Origin: an uncultured Lachnospiraceae bacterium
GTDB lineage: Bacteria; Bacillota; Clostridia; Lachnospirales; Lachnospiraceae
Reading direction: 5' to 3'
Length of the DNA stretch: 64,000 bases
Assembly (NCBI GenBank): GCA_947630595.1
Contig: CANRIG010000001.1
Location: forward strand, 1 to 64,000
This document shows, one piece after another, positions 1 through 8,662 of this stretch (its first letter is position 1; each line of letters begins with the position of its first letter). The translations under genes were made by a program, and so were the position numbers. The notes beneath the pieces were generated by a model. It had not been told where the DNA came from, searched no databases, and saw only the letters and a list, made by a program, of their open reading frames with translations.

Positions 1-99
1 TTTTTGCAGATTTCCCTTAAAATCAAGGTTTTTATTATATTTTGCAACAAAAAAACAGGTAGCTTTTGACACTACCACACAACACAAGGAGGGAATTTC

Positions 100-1839
100 A
101 TGAAAAAACGCTTTGCATTTCTTCTGGCTTCTGTCATGGCTCTGAGCCTGAGCCTGCCCGCGTTCGCCGCGGAGGAGGCGGAAGCCGAACCTGTCACCGT
201 GCTCTACACCAACGACGTGCACACGTACATCAACAAAGACCTGAACTACACGCTGGCGGCCCAGTACCGCGACACGCTGGACAATGTCCTGCTGGTGGAT
301 GCCGGCGACCATATTCAGGGCACCGCGTTCGGCTCCATGGACAAGGGCGAGACCATCATTGACCTGATGAACGCGGCCGGATACGACGTCGCCACCCTTG
401 GCAACCACGAGTTCGACTATGGCATGGAAGGTGCCATGAACAGCATTGAATGGGCCGAATTCCCCTATGTCTCCTGTAATTTCTACCACGAGGAGAACGG
501 CGTGAAGGGCGAAAACGTGCTCGACAGCTACGAGGTGTTTGACATCGGCGGCCGCAAGATCGCGTTTGTCGGCGTCACCACGCCGGAATCCTTCACCAAG
601 TCCACCCCGGCTTATTTCCAGGACGACGCCGGCAATTACATCTACGGCATCGCCGGCGGACAGGACGGCGAGGACCTGTACGAGACCGTACAGGAAGCCA
701 TCGACGAGGCCTCCGCTGAGGCGGACATCGTCATCGGCCTCGGCCATCTGGGCGTTGACCCCGCTTCCCGCCCCTGGACCTCCGAGGAAGTCATCGCCAA
801 CACCACCGGCTTTGACGCTTTCATCGACGGCCATTCCCACACCACGCTCCCCATGGAGGCGGTTGAGGATGCCGACGGCAATATCGTTATCCTGACGCAG
901 ACCGGCTCCTATTTTGACGCCCTCGGCCAGATGACCATCGAGCCGGACGGCGAAATCGTCACCGAGCTGCTCTCCCCCGACAACGTAAAGGCCAGACTCT
1001 ACGACAGCTACATCGGCAAAATCCGCGCCGGCGAATCGGTCTCGGAAGAGCTGGAGGCTGCGGTCGAGGAGATCGAAACGGGCTGGATCGACGAAGTCAA
1101 CACCGAGCTGGGCCAGGTAATCGGCACCACCGAAGACACCCTTGACAACTACGAGCCGGACGGCACCCGTCTGGTGCGCAGCCAGGAGACCAACTCCGGC
1201 GACTTTGCCGCGGACGCGCTGTATTATCTGTTCGACCAGACCAATGTCGTGGACGGCTTCCCGGTTGACATCGCTGTGATGAACGGCGGCGGCATCCGCA
1301 ATGAGGCCATCACCGGAGATATTTCCTACCTCACCTGCAAAAACATGCACACCTTCGGCAACGTGGCCTGCTTCATCCAGGTAACCGGACAGCAGATTCT
1401 CGATGCGCTGGAGTTCGGCGCACGCGGCGTGGGCACCGGGGAGGAAATCGGCGGCTTCCTGCAGGTTTCCGGCGCGAAATATACCATCGACACCAGCGTG
1501 GACTCCACCGTCACCATGGACGACAAGGGCGTGTTCACCGGCGTTGCAGGCGACTACCGCGTCAAGGACGTCCAGATCTACAACCGCGATACCGACAGCT
1601 ATGAGCCTCTGGATCCGGCAGCCACCTACAATCTGGCGGGCTACAACTACACGCTCCGCGATCTCGGCGACGGCTTCTCCATGTTTGAGGGCGCTGAAAA
1701 TATCGTGGACTACGTCATGGAGGACTACATGGTCCTGGCCAACTACGTCCAGTCCTTTGAGGACACCGACGGCGACGGCCTGCCCAACGTAAGCGGTTAC
1801 GGCGACCTCCACGGCGACGGACGCATTACCATCGAATAA
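100..1839 (+). CDS. Secreted 5'-nucleotidase / UshA-like metallophosphoesterase
   Basis: A 579-residue exported enzyme expected to hydrolyse nucleotides or related phosphoesters outside the membrane, giving nucleosides. Residues 1-23 form a signal peptide ending AFA. The N-terminal metallophosphatase domain shows the family motifs in order: TNDVH (about 37-41), DAGDHIQG, GNHEFDYG, GHLGVD and DGHSHT. The C-terminal 5'-nucleotidase domain follows, with NSGDFAADAL and MNGGGIRN. The tail, DTDGDGLPN then GDLHGDGR, resembles a short Asp/Gly calcium-binding or dockerin-like segment. No LPxTG anchor or lipobox is present, so release or loose wall attachment is inferred. The start is set by AAGGAGGG seven bases upstream of the ATG. 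The exact substrate cannot be read from sequence. Its products would suit the nucleoside importer at 29.5-35.3 kb. Confidence 0.9.
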   Translation: MKKRFAFLLASVMALSLSLPAFAAEEAEAEPVTVLYTNDVHTYINKDLNYTLAAQYRDTLDNVLLVDAGDHIQGTAFGSMDKGETIIDLMNAAGYDVATLGNHEFDYGMEGAMNSIEWAEFPYVSCNFYHEENGVKGENVLDSYEVFDIGGRKIAFVGVTTPESFTKSTPAYFQDDAGNYIYGIAGGQDGEDLYETVQEAIDEASAEADIVIGLGHLGVDPASRPWTSEEVIANTTGFDAFIDGHSHTTLPMEAVEDADGNIVILTQTGSYFDALGQMTIEPDGEIVTELLSPDNVKARLYDSYIGKIRAGESVSEELEAAVEEIETGWIDEVNTELGQVIGTTEDTLDNYEPDGTRLVRSQETNSGDFAADALYYLFDQTNVVDGFPVDIAVMNGGGIRNEAITGDISYLTCKNMHTFGNVACFIQVTGQQILDALEFGARGVGTGEEIGGFLQVSGAKYTIDTSVDSTVTMDDKGVFTGVAGDYRVKDVQIYNRDTDSYEPLDPAATYNLAGYNYTLRDLGDGFSMFEGAENIVDYVMEDYMVLANYVQSFEDTDGDGLPNVSGYGDLHGDGRITIE

Positions 1840-1854
1840 GTTTCCAAAACACAC

Positions 1855-1974
1855 GGGACTGCCATAAAATACGACGGGCTCGTCACAAATCCGGTTGTCC
1901 ACTTAGTCTTCGTTACAAGACATGTGTACAACCGGATTGTGCCAAGCCCTGTCTGGTAATTTTGCGATAGTCCC
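1855..1974. repeat. Palindromic dispersed element, copy A
   Basis: A 120-bp imperfect palindrome fills the gap between two convergent genes. It begins GGGACTGCC and ends with the complementary GATAGTCCC. Internal arms carry CCGGTTGT and ACAACCGG. The same sequence recurs, inverted and expanded, at 23058-23222, and its outer arms recur at 29461-29518. It could act as a two-way transcription terminator or be a non-autonomous mobile element. It contains no open reading frame of note. Confidence 0.75.
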
Positions 1975-1980
1975 TTTTCG

Positions 1981-2730
1981 TTAATAATCAACCGTTTTCA
2001 CGGAGCCGTCCGAATAGGTGATATAGGTTGTGCCATGGCTTCCGTCCTCACAGCTCGGCACATTTTCCCTGCGCACCTCATGCACGCCGGAACCGGACGA
2101 CGACGCGGGCGCATGGTACTGCGCCGCCTGCTGGGCAGCTGCCGCGGCTTCCCGCGCGGCTCTCGCCTCCGCTTCCGCTCTCGCCGCTTCCTCCGTCCGC
2201 ACCGCCTGGGCCGCCTCCTCCGCGCTGTCGGTCAGGTAGGCCGATGCGACGAAGCCGAATCCGCGGTCCGTACCGGCGAGAAACCACTTATCCGCTTCGG
2301 CATATACGGTAATTTTCTGCTCGATCTGCAGAACCTGTACGATCTCAGAATCCACGTCCGGAAACGCCCGCATGTAAAGCGCGGTCGTCGCATAGTAGGC
2401 AGCCGGGACATCGAGCAGGGAAATTTCCGTCTCCTCTGTATCCTTCCCGTCCCCGTAAACGACATAAGTCTTTTTGCCCTTTTCCGTCAGCTGCAGGCTC
2501 CCTTCGCTCTCATCCTCCAGATCAAAATAGAGGATCCCGTCCTCCGGCAGGCCTTCCGCGATCTCGCTTTCCGCCTCGCTCCCGGCTTCCGTCTGCGCTT
2601 CCGAAGCAGTCTCCTGCGCCGTCTGCGTCTCCGGTCCGGCATCCGGCTCCGCGGCAAACGCCATGCCCGCCGTCAGCCAGCAGCCCAGGCCGATCACCGC
2701 CATCTGTTTTAAAATTCTCCTCTGATGCAT
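1981..2730 (-). CDS. Exported SH3-domain protein
   Basis: A 249-residue secreted protein of unknown specific role. It has an N-terminal signal peptide (about 1-27, ending MAFAAE), then a Glu/Thr/Ala-rich low-complexity stretch, then a bacterial SH3 domain (about 105-170) with the usual LYMRAFPDVDSEIVQ and WFLAGTDRGFGFVASAYL pattern. An Ala/Glu/Arg-rich helix and a Ser/Gly-rich linker lead to a short C-terminal motif with Cys and His (PSCEDGSHGTTYITYSDG). SH3 domains of this kind usually bind peptidoglycan, so a wall-associated role is inferred. It lies directly upstream of another exported protein on the same strand and ends next to palindromic element A. Confidence 0.75.
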   Translation of the reverse strand: MHQRRILKQMAVIGLGCWLTAGMAFAAEPDAGPETQTAQETASEAQTEAGSEAESEIAEGLPEDGILYFDLEDESEGSLQLTEKGKKTYVVYGDGKDTEETEISLLDVPAAYYATTALYMRAFPDVDSEIVQVLQIEQKITVYAEADKWFLAGTDRGFGFVASAYLTDSAEEAAQAVRTEEAARAEAEARAAREAAAAAQQAAQYHAPASSSGSGVHEVRRENVPSCEDGSHGTTYITYSDGSVKTVDY

Positions 2731-2758
2731 AACTATCCCTCCTGTCTCAACATCCCTT

Positions 2759-3754
2759 TCATCCGACCAGAATGTAGCCGCCGGCGGCTCCCGTGCTCGT
2801 CACATAGGGAGTTTTATAATTTCCGCTCGCGGACGTCATATGGTACTTCACAAATGTATCAATGCTCATCTTAAAATAATTATTGGAAGCGTGCGCATAG
2901 TTCACCCTGCCGTAATCGGGGCTCAGGAAAATGCCATACCCTTTGGCGTCGATTCCCACCAGGACCATCGCGTGATGCCCGACCGCGATCCGCACCCCGT
3001 TGTGTCTTTTGTTATTCGCCTTGAGAATAACCGGTTTTCCCTCTTTCACATGCGCCTTGATCTCCTTAATTGCCGCGCTCGCCGTAAATTTGCAGACGGC
3101 TTTGTTTTCAATGCCCATATCCGTCAGAATCTGCGAGGCCGTGAGAAGCGATATGGCGGCCCTCCCGTACAGGGACGCGGAAGCGCCCATCTTTTTCACA
3201 GCATAGCGCTCGCTGTATGATTTGTCCGCCGCTCCGGTGTGAATCTCCGCCGGCGTATAGTATTTGCCGTAGCCTGACGCCGCAATGGCCACCACCGTCG
3301 TCACGCAGCCATAGTTTGCATAATAACCGCCGTATTTCATGCGATTGTACATCTGGTACGTCATTTTGCCGTTTTTTGTGGAAACGGTATACTGGCGGGC
3401 GTCGGACGTCACTTTTACTTTGCAGGTCGCTTTCTTCCCGTTTTCCGTTTTCGCGGTGATCACGGCATTCCCGGTCTTTTTTGCGGTCACTTTTCCCGAC
3501 TTGCTCACCGCCGCGACCGATTGATTGCTGCTGCTCCAGGTGATGTCCGCCTTCCCCGCGCTTTTCGGGGAAAACGTCACGCTCAGCGTCTTGCTCCTGC
3601 CCAGCCGCAAAGTCAGCGAGCCCTGGCTCATTTTGACGCTTTTCGGCGCGGCATCCGCGGCGCGCGCGTACTGCGTCTGCAGGGTTAACGACAACGTCAG
3701 AAGAACGGCCAGAAACCGTCCTGATCTCAGCAAAAATTTAAAATATTTTTTCAT
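2759..3754 (-). CDS. Exported Ig-like (Big_2) plus C39-like cysteine peptidase domain protein
   Basis: A 331-residue secreted protein. An N-terminal signal peptide (about 1-33) is followed by a bacterial Ig-like domain (about 36-118; WSSSNQSVAAVSKSGKVTAKK is typical of Big_2). A C-terminal domain then resembles the papain/C39-like peptidase fold. The likely catalytic Cys is in NYGCVTTVVAIA (near residue 150) and the likely His is in VGHHAMVLVGID (near residue 265). Domains like this are found in surface peptidases and in inactive binding versions, so activity is inferred only. It is 28 bases upstream of the SH3 protein on the same strand, and the two probably form a surface-protein pair. Confidence 0.75.
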   Translation of the reverse strand: MKKYFKFLLRSGRFLAVLLTLSLTLQTQYARAADAAPKSVKMSQGSLTLRLGRSKTLSVTFSPKSAGKADITWSSSNQSVAAVSKSGKVTAKKTGNAVITAKTENGKKATCKVKVTSDARQYTVSTKNGKMTYQMYNRMKYGGYYANYGCVTTVVAIAASGYGKYYTPAEIHTGAADKSYSERYAVKKMGASASLYGRAAISLLTASQILTDMGIENKAVCKFTASAAIKEIKAHVKEGKPVILKANNKRHNGVRIAVGHHAMVLVGIDAKGYGIFLSPDYGRVNYAHASNNYFKMSIDTFVKYHMTSASGNYKTPYVTSTGAAGGYILVG

Positions 3755-3952
3755 AACGATTCACCTGATATCATCATACTTTTTATCCGGTCCGCAAACC
3801 AGATTCATCTTACCTCTCACCGGCCCTTATTGTCAAGTTTTTCCGCTTTTCCTGAATTTTTCTGTTTTTCAGGTAGTTTTTTTTGATCAGTTATGATAAA
3901 CTGAGAAAAATACGGGACATACCATACAGATTAAAACAGTCAGGGAGACAGT

Positions 3953-4873
3953 ATGAAAGATACGACATTGGTGATCATGGCGGCCGGAATCGGCAGCCGC
4001 TTCGGCGGAGGCGTCAAACAGCTCACCTCCTTCGGGCCCGGCGGTGAAATCATCATGGACTATTCCGTCTATGATGCGCTCGAAGCGGGATTTCAAAAGG
4101 TAGTGTTTGTGATCCGCAAAACGATGCTGGACGATTTCCGCGAGGTAATCGGGCGGCGCATGGAACGGGCAGTGCCTGTGGAATACGTGTTTCAGGAAAT
4201 GGACGACCTGCCGCAGGGCTTTTCCGTGCCGTCCGGGCGGGTCAAGCCCTGGGGGACCGGTCAGGCGATCCTTGCCTGCCGGCAGGCCGTGCACGAGCCG
4301 TTCGCCGTGATCAACGCCGACGATTATTATGGAAAAGACGCCTTTTGCAAAGTCCATGATTACCTCACGAACGTGCCGGGGCAGGGTCGTGAGCGCTATC
4401 AGTTCTGCATGGCCGGCTTTGTACTGAAGAACACCCTCTCGGAGCACGGCGGCGTAACGCGCGGGCTGTGCCGCCTGGACGGCCGGCGCGCCCTGACCGA
4501 GATCCGGGAGACGCGCGGCATCGTCAAAACGCAAAGCGGGGCCGCCGTGCAGCACGCGGACGGTTCTTTGACGGCGCTCGACCCGGAAACGCTGGTTTCC
4601 ATGAATTTCTGGGGCTTTACGCCCGATTTCATCGGCGAGCTGGAGCGCGGTTTCCTCCGTTTCCTGAGCGGTCTCGGGGAAAACGCGGCCTCGGCCGAAT
4701 ACCTGCTGCCGACGATCGTCGACGGCCTGTTGAAAGAAAAGCGGGTCGACCTGACCGTGCTGCCGTCAAACGACCGCTGGTTCGGGGTCACCTACCGCGA
4801 GGACGTGCCCTATGTGCGGCAGGCGTTCGCGGAGCTGACCGCCGGGGGCGTCTACCCGAGCCCATTGTTTTAA
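3953..4873 (+). CDS. Nucleotidyltransferase of the sugar-phosphate/choline-phosphate type
   Basis: A 306-residue cytoplasmic enzyme expected to join an NTP to a phosphorylated metabolite. The N-terminal signature VIMAAGIGSRFGGGVKQL carries the G-x-G-S-R loop and the downstream Lys of the NTP-transferase family. NADDYYGKDAF is the usual metal-binding DD region. The sugar or alcohol substrate is not recognisable, and there is no C-terminal hexapeptide or cupin domain. The start follows CAGGGAGACAGT. The gene stands alone on the plus strand between a surface-protein pair and the spoIIIA operon, so context gives no help with substrate. Confidence 0.85.
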   Translation: MKDTTLVIMAAGIGSRFGGGVKQLTSFGPGGEIIMDYSVYDALEAGFQKVVFVIRKTMLDDFREVIGRRMERAVPVEYVFQEMDDLPQGFSVPSGRVKPWGTGQAILACRQAVHEPFAVINADDYYGKDAFCKVHDYLTNVPGQGRERYQFCMAGFVLKNTLSEHGGVTRGLCRLDGRRALTEIRETRGIVKTQSGAAVQHADGSLTALDPETLVSMNFWGFTPDFIGELERGFLRFLSGLGENAASAEYLLPTIVDGLLKEKRVDLTVLPSNDRWFGVTYREDVPYVRQAFAELTAGGVYPSPLF

Positions 4874-4894
4874 ACGGTTTCATCCTATGACTGC

Positions 4895-4944
4895 AAAAGC
4901 CCCGGCTGCCGTCCGCATGCTGCAGACAGACGCCGGGGCCTTTT
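4895..4944. terminator. Two-way Rho-independent terminator
   Basis: The arms AAAAGCCCCGGC and GCCGGGGCCTTTT flank a loop of about 25 bases between the convergent nucleotidyltransferase gene and spoIIIAH. An A run on one side and a T run on the other let it serve both strands. Confidence 0.85.
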
Positions 4945-4949
4945 CCGTC

Positions 4950-5600
4950 TCATTTGTCCAGCGATTCCGCGACGTAATTCTGCGGCGTAATGACGATGTT
5001 CTCTCCCGCGATCTCCGTTTTTCTCTTTACGATGTCCTCGATCTGCGCCCGCTGCGCCTCGCTCAGCTCGGTTTCGTGCACCATCACGTCCGCGCTGTCG
5101 TTTGTGATGCTGACGACGCAGCCCGCAAAGCCTTTGGCCTCCAGCAGAAGCTCCGCCGCCGCTTCCTTTTCGGCAATCTGCGCCATATCAGTCATGGCCG
5201 CTATCGCATTCTGCTTCTGGTCCTCCGCGATGCTGGAATTGTTGATGACCTCCAGCAGCGACTCCCTGCTCTGGGCGCGCACCTGCTCCCGGTTCAGCTT
5301 CGCCTGCGCAAGCACATTGTCCGCGGCCTGCGAGCTCGCCAGCACCGCCTCCCCGACGGCCGCGTCCGCCTCGCTCTCCTCCGTCCCGTCGCCGTCCAGG
5401 CTGACGATATCGGAATATGTATCCGCATAGGTACTGTCTAAGATGCTGTCGTCTGTCACTAACACCGTGTTGTCGTCCGAGCTCACGGTATCCGCCTGCT
5501 CATCGAGGATGCGCCCCGAATAGTTCAGGTACCCGGCAATCGCGATCATGATCGCCAGAGTCGTAATGATGATTTGATTTTTCTTAAAGATGCGTTTCAA
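4950..5600 (-). CDS. spoIIIAH: Stage III sporulation protein AH
   Basis: A 216-residue protein expected to form the forespore-facing ring of the mother-cell feeding channel with SpoIIQ. One N-terminal membrane segment (about 10-28, ITTLAIMIAIAGYLNYSG) is followed by a variable acidic linker and a YscJ-like ring domain with a long helical stretch (QAADNVLAQAKLNREQVRAQ) and the conserved GFAGCVVSITNDSADVMV region. It is the last gene of the complete spoIIIA operon and ends at a two-way terminator. Ten bases separate it from spoIIIAG. Confidence 0.93.
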   Translation of the reverse strand: MKRIFKKNQIIITTLAIMIAIAGYLNYSGRILDEQADTVSSDDNTVLVTDDSILDSTYADTYSDIVSLDGDGTEESEADAAVGEAVLASSQAADNVLAQAKLNREQVRAQSRESLLEVINNSSIAEDQKQNAIAAMTDMAQIAEKEAAAELLLEAKGFAGCVVSITNDSADVMVHETELSEAQRAQIEDIVKRKTEIAGENIVITPQNYVAESLDK

Positions 5601-5610
5601 GTGAACCTCC

Positions 5611-6162
5611 TCATTCCATCTTCATTACTTTGATTTTATGCGCCTGTACTCCGAATAATGCCATCACCGCCTCAGTTATCTCCGCCGCCACGACCGAATT
5701 TCCCGCCCCCTGCGCAGTCACCAGCACGCCGCAAATCTGCGGCGCCAGTTCCTCCACGACGTACGGCGTCTCGTTGCCCTGCGCATCCCGCAGGTAGACG
5801 GTGCTCTCGCGGCTGCTGTCCTGCGCGGAGCTGCCGCTGTTCTCCCCTCCGCTGTTTTCCTCCGTGCTCTGCGTCCGCTCCAAATCCTTCTCCACAATCC
5901 TGCGGCCGCTCGACTCCATGGCGATCATCACCTCCACCTCGCCGATGCCCTCCACCCGGCGCAGTATGTTCCGCAGGCGTTCTTCCAGCTCCTGCTCCAC
6001 AGATTTCGGGGCGGTCTCCGTCTGCGGCTGCTCCTGCGTCTCCCCGGCCGCCCGGCCTTCCCCCTGCGGCTCCCCGGCCGGGAGCGCGATCACCAGCAAC
6101 AGCACGCCCAGCAGAAGCAGAATCACGATCGTGTTTCTGCCGTCGTTTTTCAGTTTTTCCAT
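5611..6162 (-). CDS. spoIIIAG: Stage III sporulation protein AG
   Basis: About 183 residues, a ring-forming component of the SpoIIIA-SpoIIQ channel. One N-terminal membrane segment (TIVILLLLGVLLLVIALP) is followed by a Gln/Glu-rich linker and the conserved ring domain (LRRVEGIGEVEVMIAMESSG, then GVLVTAQGAGN). An upstream ATG at 6285 gives only Gly-rich out-of-family sequence and lies inside spoIIIAF, so it is rejected. Two starts are credible. ATG at 6162 has GAGG six bases upstream. TTG at 6174 overlaps the spoIIIAF stop and has GGGAGG ten bases upstream. Confidence 0.9.
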   Translation of the reverse strand: MEKLKNDGRNTIVILLLLGVLLLVIALPAGEPQGEGRAAGETQEQPQTETAPKSVEQELEERLRNILRRVEGIGEVEVMIAMESSGRRIVEKDLERTQSTEENSGGENSGSSAQDSSRESTVYLRDAQGNETPYVVEELAPQICGVLVTAQGAGNSVVAAEITEAVMALFGVQAHKIKVMKME

Positions 6163-6170
6163 CCACTGCC

Positions 6171-6704
6171 TCAACCAGCTGCCGCCTCCCGTCTCCTGAT
6201 CCGGATCTGATTTTCTCCCAGCGCATACACGCCGGCCAGCTCCCGCCGCGCCGCCTCCGCCGCCGCATCCTCCTGCGCTCCCCATCCGCCCGGCGCGCCC
6301 GCGGACACCTCCATGGAAATGCCGGTCAGACGGTATTCGTTTTCCGCGTCAAATGTGAGGCTGACCTCCGACGTCTCCAGCCCGCAGGCGGCGGCGATTT
6401 CTCCGGCCTGCCGCCGGATCTCCCGCCGGTACGCTTCCAGGATGCGGTCGTTTTTCAGCTCGGCCATGCCCTCGGACGTCGTCTCCAGGTCAAAGTATTC
6501 CTCGCGCAGAAATTCCAGCGACAAAAGCCGCTCCAGCGCGCCGTCCCCCGCAAGCAGGTCCAGCAGCGGCCCCATCGCCACCAGGAAAAACAGCAGGCCG
6601 CCGTAAAAGCGGACGTACTTTTCAAACCGCCCCCGCGGGAGCAGGTGCAGCAGAATCGTCAGGATGCACAGGCATCCCGTCAGGCTTTTCATCCAGGCAG
6701 ACAC
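6171..6704 (-). CDS. spoIIIAF: Stage III sporulation protein AF
   Basis: A 177-residue membrane protein of the mother-cell spoIIIA complex. Two N-terminal membrane segments (about 8-22 and 32-52, GLLFFLVAMGPLLDLLAG) precede a soluble C-terminal domain with a ring-building fold known for this family (SLTFDAENEYRLTGISMEV). It starts four bases after spoIIIAE ends and overlaps the alternative spoIIIAG start, as expected for translational coupling. Confidence 0.9.
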   Translation of the reverse strand: MSAWMKSLTGCLCILTILLHLLPRGRFEKYVRFYGGLLFFLVAMGPLLDLLAGDGALERLLSLEFLREEYFDLETTSEGMAELKNDRILEAYRREIRRQAGEIAAACGLETSEVSLTFDAENEYRLTGISMEVSAGAPGGWGAQEDAAAEAARRELAGVYALGENQIRIRRREAAAG

Positions 6705-6707
6705 AGG

Positions 6708-8030
6708 CTATCCCCCTCCCGCCGACGCCGTGATCATCGCCAGCGAAATGACGAAAATCGACAGCGACACTGCCAGAATCCGCAGCAGAAGCAGCGCGCC
6801 TCTGGAAATGCTCTCGATCCCCTCCACCATCCGCCGCTCGCTGACCGGCTGAATCAGGGCGCACAGCACCCGGAAAATCAGGATGCAGGCCAGCAGCTTC
6901 AGCAGCGGCGTCGCGCACAGGACCAGGAGGGCAAAAATTCCCGCCACGCCGACCGCGTTTTTGATGACCACCGCCGAACCCGTCACCGTCTCGGCGGCGG
7001 AATCCAGCAGGCCGCCCACGCCCGGGATCGTTTTCGCCAGCCGGTGCAGCGCCGAGTTTTTCAGGGAATCCACCGCGGGCGCGACCAAACACTGCACCGC
7101 CTGCAGCCCGAGCACCACCCCGAACACGGTTTTCAGCGTCCACCCGACCGCCGTCTCGATCAGCCCGGCCAGCCGGGAAAACGAATCCTCCCCGGCCATC
7201 TGGTTCAGGATCAGCAGAATCAGGTAAAAATTGATCACCGGCAGCACCGCCCGCACGATCAATGCCTGCAGCAGATTCATCCCCAGCACCGTGATCTCGT
7301 AAAACCCCAGCGCGGAAACGCTGCCCGCGCTCAGCGTCACCGTCACCAGATAGGAAGGCAGCAGCACCCGCATAAACCGGCCGATGAGCCCGCAGGTGTC
7401 GGAGACAATCCGGTTCATCGAGAGAAACGAGCGCATCAGCAGCGTGGAAATCAGAAGATACATCATATAAAAGCTGATGTCCGCGATCTGGCTGTTCTCA
7501 AAAATGCGCACGAAATTGGAAAAAACAGCCGAGGCCAGGACAATAATCAAAATCTGCACCGCCATCTGCCGCTGTTCCCGTAGCTCCGCCAGAAACAGGT
7601 CCGCGACGCCCTGCAGCAGGCGGCGCGGCTCAAACGGGATCTCGCCCCGGATTAGCCCGCGCACGGTGTCGGCGACCGAAAATCCGGTTTCCCCGGAGAG
7701 CGCGCGGAAGCTCTCCTGTATTTTTTCCAGGTCAAGGTAATCCTCCACGTCCAGCTCCCATTCGCTTTCCGCGCTGTCTGTTTCGGCTGCGCTTTTACCT
7801 CCCGATGCTTGCTGTCCCGTGTTCTCTGTTCCCGGCACACGGTTCAGGACAGCCGCCGGTTTCCATTCTGTCACGGTATCCCCGTTTTCTGTCCTATCGT
7901 TCCATTCCGCCGCAGCATTTCCAAGCCCTGCGTTGCTCTCCCTGGCGCGTGCACAGGCCGCCGGAACCAGCGCCAGCGTCACCGCCGCCCAGACGGCCAG
8001 CAGGCCTGTCCGGCGCCTACAGGAAGCCAT
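6708..8030 (-). CDS. spoIIIAE: Stage III sporulation protein AE
   Basis: A 440-residue polytopic membrane protein of the SpoIIIA complex. The chosen ATG at 8030 follows CTGGAGACGATCC and opens a clear signal-like segment (LLAVWAAVTLALVPAACA). The extended frame back to 8165 is Arg/Trp-rich, lies within spoIIIAD and does not look like coding sequence. After an acidic linker (WELDVEDYLDLEKIQ), several membrane segments follow, including QILIIVLASAVFSNFVRIFE, ISTLLMRSFLSM and GIFALLVLCATPLLKLLACI. It overlaps the end of spoIIIAD by 14 bases. Confidence 0.9.
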   Translation of the reverse strand: MASCRRRTGLLAVWAAVTLALVPAACARARESNAGLGNAAAEWNDRTENGDTVTEWKPAAVLNRVPGTENTGQQASGGKSAAETDSAESEWELDVEDYLDLEKIQESFRALSGETGFSVADTVRGLIRGEIPFEPRRLLQGVADLFLAELREQRQMAVQILIIVLASAVFSNFVRIFENSQIADISFYMMYLLISTLLMRSFLSMNRIVSDTCGLIGRFMRVLLPSYLVTVTLSAGSVSALGFYEITVLGMNLLQALIVRAVLPVINFYLILLILNQMAGEDSFSRLAGLIETAVGWTLKTVFGVVLGLQAVQCLVAPAVDSLKNSALHRLAKTIPGVGGLLDSAAETVTGSAVVIKNAVGVAGIFALLVLCATPLLKLLACILIFRVLCALIQPVSERRMVEGIESISRGALLLLRILAVSLSIFVISLAMITASAGGG

Positions 8031-8400
8031 GGATCGTCTCCAGAAGCGCCAGCAGGATCGGCGCGCTGACCGCCAGAATCGATATTTTGCCGAAAACCTC
8101 AATCTGCCCGGCCACCGCGCTGTAGCCGGCGTCCCTGCAGATGTTGGCGGAAAAATCGGCCACATAGGTGATGCCGATGATCTTCAGCAGGATTTTGAAA
8201 TAATCCTTCTGCGCGGTAAAGTAACCGCCGATCTCATTGACCAGCCCGAACACGGAGGAAAGCTTGGTCAGGCTGTAAAAAATAATCAGCAGGCATGTGG
8301 CCAGGCTGATCATCTCGGCAAACGGAGATTTGACCTGCCGCAGGAACAGGCCCAGCATCACGCCGGACAGCCCCAGGCAGGCGATTTTGATCATATTCAT
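8017..8400 (-). CDS. spoIIIAD: Stage III sporulation protein AD
   Basis: A 127-residue hydrophobic protein with about four membrane segments (IACLGLSGVMLGLFLRQ, MISLATCLLIIFYSLTKL, IIGITYVADFSANICRDAG, ISILAVSAPILLALLETI). It is usually grouped with SpoIIIAC as a small membrane partner in the mother-cell complex. The length is typical. It starts 14 bases after spoIIIAC. Confidence 0.93.
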   Translation of the reverse strand: MNMIKIACLGLSGVMLGLFLRQVKSPFAEMISLATCLLIIFYSLTKLSSVFGLVNEIGGYFTAQKDYFKILLKIIGITYVADFSANICRDAGYSAVAGQIEVFGKISILAVSAPILLALLETIHGFL

Positions 8401-8414
8401 GGCGGCTCCTCACC

Positions 8415-8615
8415 TCACAGCGCGAACAGCGATTTGATCGTCTCGAACAGCTGACTGATATAGGGAATCAGCCAGAACATCACCAGCAGCAGCCCAGCGA
8501 TCCCGGTCAGAAACGCGTGCTCCTCCCGGCCGCTCTGCTTCAGAATCTGACTCAAAACAGAAACCAGAATTCCGACAGCCGCTATTTTGAAAATCAGATT
8601 TACACTCATAGTCAA
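8415..8615 (-). CDS. spoIIIAC: Stage III sporulation protein AC
   Basis: A 66-residue membrane protein with two hydrophobic segments (LIFKIAAVGILVSVLSQIL and FLTGIAGLLLVMFWLIPYI), a good match in size and pattern to SpoIIIAC. A longer overlapping frame running to 8769 is a shadow. Confidence 0.93.
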   Translation of the reverse strand: MTMSVNLIFKIAAVGILVSVLSQILKQSGREEHAFLTGIAGLLLVMFWLIPYISQLFETIKSLFAL

Positions 8616-8662
8616 CCATCCTTTGCCCTTTCCTGAAAAGGCGCTCTCCCGCGTCCGCGGAT

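Noticed and set aside
6162-6285. An N-terminal extension of SpoIIIAG to ATG 6285
   Set aside because: The extra 41 residues are Gly/Ala-rich, lie fully inside spoIIIAF and have no family counterpart.
5658-7583. A 641-codon plus-strand open frame over spoIIIAG-AE
   Set aside because: Antisense to three well-supported spoIIIA genes; Pro/Arg/Gln-rich composition and no ribosome site or motif.
8030-8165. An N-terminal extension of SpoIIIAE to 8165
   Set aside because: Arg/Trp-rich sequence inside spoIIIAD; ATG 8030 has a ribosome site and opens a proper signal segment.
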